Shown here piece by piece: positions 5,904 to 6,886 of a stretch of 6,886 nt of DNA. A program made the translations under genes and the position numbers. Origin of the DNA: Cyclobacteriaceae bacterium (GTDB lineage: Bacteria > Bacteroidota > Bacteroidia > Cytophagales > Cyclobacteriaceae); assembly GCA_013140395.1 (NCBI GenBank), contig JABFSY010000229.1, positions 1 to 6,886 of the forward strand, in the 5' to 3' direction. Position 1 is the first letter of the stretch, and each line of letters opens with the position of its first letter. Under the pieces are notes generated by a model. It saw nothing but the letters and a program-made list of their open reading frames with translations. It was not told the origin of the DNA and did not search any database.

Positions 5904-6755
5904 CTAGACGCCCAAATCACCGCCATCAGAAATTTCGATGAGAAGCAGCTTCACTTCTTCCGCTTTTGCATGTTCGCCCATTTTTTCGAACGACATTACC
6001 AGGTTGCGAAGAGCCCTTCTCACGATATCGATGCTGTTACAAGGTTCATAGAATGATGTCTGAGGAACCAAATGTAACTCGTTGATGTAGTTCTCGATGT
6101 CTTGCTTTGAAAAAATCAGTCCGCGATTGAATGCATTAATATAGAATTGGTGATTGTCATCTTTGTAAGTGAGGATAAACAAATTGGGCAGGTTCACACC
6201 ACTTACAGGCAAATTTAACTTTTGTGCTACCAGCATGTAGATCACGCAAAGCGTAATTGGGTTTCCCTTATGAGACTCCAGCACGACATTGATCATTGAG
6301 TTTCCTGGAGAATGAAAATTTTTAGTATTGGCTCCGAATTTTAATTTATTGAATAAGACACTGTTGATCACCTTTACTTGATCGTAGGGATACAAATCAG
6401 GTCGAAACTCTAGCCAAGTCTCGTAATAGATTTGTTCCAAATCCTGTCGCAGTTTTTCAAGTTCGATTTCCGGATACTGATAAGTGGCCAAAATCCACAT
6501 ACCCGTTAATAAATCGTGCTCTTCACTAGCATACCAGTTTTTCAATCTTTCTTTGAGTAACTCATATTGAAGGATGTGTATCAGTTCTTCGATGCGGGCC
6601 TGAACGGCAGGGTTCAGATTGCTTTCCCATTCATGTTCTAAAAAGGGAATAGCCTCCTTTCCAAGCGAAAGAATCTTCTCTTCTACGTGAGAACTTACTT
6701 GTTTATCCTCATCGTCCAACAACGAAACCAAGGCCTTTAACTCGCTCTCTTGCAT
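5904..6755 (-). CDS. SirB1/transglutaminase-like (Transglut_core2) protein
   Basis: The 283-residue product has an N-terminal helical part (about 1-75) resembling HEAT-type helices. The central domain (about 80-215) shows the SirB1/Transglut_core2 pattern: LTGMWILATYQYPEIELEKL (83-102), then NSMINVVLESHKGNPITLCV (152-171), IYMLVAQKLNLPVSGVNLP (172-190) and FYINAFNRGLIF (204-215). The C-terminus has a TPR-like helical pair, RRALRNLVMSFEKMGEHAKA (246-265). Most relatives have a His in PGHF just after the GVxLP segment. Here the chain reads LPNLFILTY, so that His is missing, which makes peptide crosslinking or protease activity doubtful. There is no signal peptide, so it is probably cytosolic; the role of this family is not well defined. 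The ATG at 6755 is preferred over the adjacent TTG at 6758. The gene stands alone and converges on the thioredoxin-like gene. Confidence 0.85.
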   Translation of the reverse strand: MQESELKALVSLLDDEDKQVSSHVEEKILSLGKEAIPFLEHEWESNLNPAVQARIEELIHILQYELLKERLKNWYASEEHDLLTGMWILATYQYPEIELEKLRQDLEQIYYETWLEFRPDLYPYDQVKVINSVLFNKLKFGANTKNFHSPGNSMINVVLESHKGNPITLCVIYMLVAQKLNLPVSGVNLPNLFILTYKDDNHQFYINAFNRGLIFSKQDIENYINELHLVPQTSFYEPCNSIDIVRRALRNLVMSFEKMGEHAKAEEVKLLLIEISDGGDLGV

Positions 6756-6772
6756 CAATAACTAATTTGATA

Positions 6773-6799
6773 ATTTGAAAATGTGGCGATTTGAAAATG
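6773..6799. repeat. 11-bp direct repeat in the intergenic region
   Basis: ATTTGAAAATG occurs at 6773-6783 and again at 6789-6799, 16 bp apart start to start. A shorter ATTTGA lies at 6765-6770, 8 bp before the first copy, so the three spacings are multiples of 8. It lies outside coding sequence, in the gap between divergent genes. It may be an intergenic repeat family or a binding site; only the repetition is directly seen. Confidence 0.6.
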
Positions 6800-6833
6800 A
6801 GTGTCCATTCTGCTACTTTTTTTATCGAAAAAG

Positions 6834-6886
6834 ATGTTCTTAAACAGGAGCAACAAACAATTTACGAAGAAATCTTTTGATCCTAA
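6834..6886 (+). CDS. possible start of a plus-strand gene, cut by right edge
   Basis: From an ATG at 6834 an open frame runs off the right edge and encodes only MFLNRSNKQFTKKSFDP (17 residues). The basic, aromatic start looks like a small conserved Bacteroidota protein, but too little is visible to name it. TTTG (6790-6793, inside the second direct repeat) and TACTTTTT (6814-6821), 20 nt apart, could form a promoter whose start would fall only a few bases before this ATG. The competing ATG frame at 6797 ends at a stop inside the window after 27 codons and is less likely to be real. Confidence 0.35.
   Translation, partial: MFLNRSNKQFTKKSFDP

Noticed and set aside
6797..6880. 27-codon plus-strand frame starting in the second direct repeat
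   Set aside because: It is short, ends inside the window and overlaps the frame from 6834 that stays open to the edge.

Overview
The window looks like ordinary chromosome from a Bacteroidota bacterium, most likely a Cytophagales-type organism. The evidence is a moderate, slightly AT-rich composition, gene starts without clear Shine-Dalgarno sequences, upstream motifs close to the Bacteroidota promoter (-33 TTG / -7 TAnnTTTG), and several families typical of the phylum: a DUF7935-like membrane protein, a WD40 propeller, and a Bacteroidota-type SirB1/transglutaminase-like protein. There is no rRNA, tRNA, CRISPR array, transposase or phage gene. Genus-level placement cannot be read from the sequence alone.

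Layout, left to right. (1) 1-899, minus strand: a DUF7935-like single-pass membrane protein, then, 2 bp after its stop codon, a TIP30/HTATIP2-like NAD(P)-binding protein cut by the left edge. (2) 972-1274, plus strand: an IscA/HesB-fold protein that lacks the usual C-terminal CxCG; it is divergent from block 1, with overlapping promoter-like motifs in the 72-bp gap. (3) 1350-2419, minus strand: a DivIVA-domain coiled-coil protein overlapping dihydroneopterin aldolase (folB) by 4 bp. (4) 2543-4586, minus strand: a seven-bladed WD40 protein followed after 13 bp by an exported CapA-type protein. (5) 4680-5865, plus strand: an Sfp-type phosphopantetheinyl transferase followed after 1 bp by an exported thioredoxin-fold protein. 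(6) 5904-6755, minus strand: a SirB1/transglutaminase-like protein, convergent with block 5 across a possible bidirectional terminator. (7) 6756-6886: a short direct repeat and the possible start of a further plus-strand gene.

The genes do not form one pathway. They are two-gene transcription units of housekeeping or conserved-unknown type: folate synthesis beside a cell-pole/division-type scaffold, carrier-protein activation beside an envelope redox protein, and an intracellular propeller beside an exported CapA protein. I found no convincing undescribed multi-gene system. The items most worth a second look are the IscA-like protein with one cysteine, the DivIVA-folB overlap, the WD40-CapA pair with a perfect palindrome at its promoter, and the one-cysteine-per-end thioredoxin-like protein.
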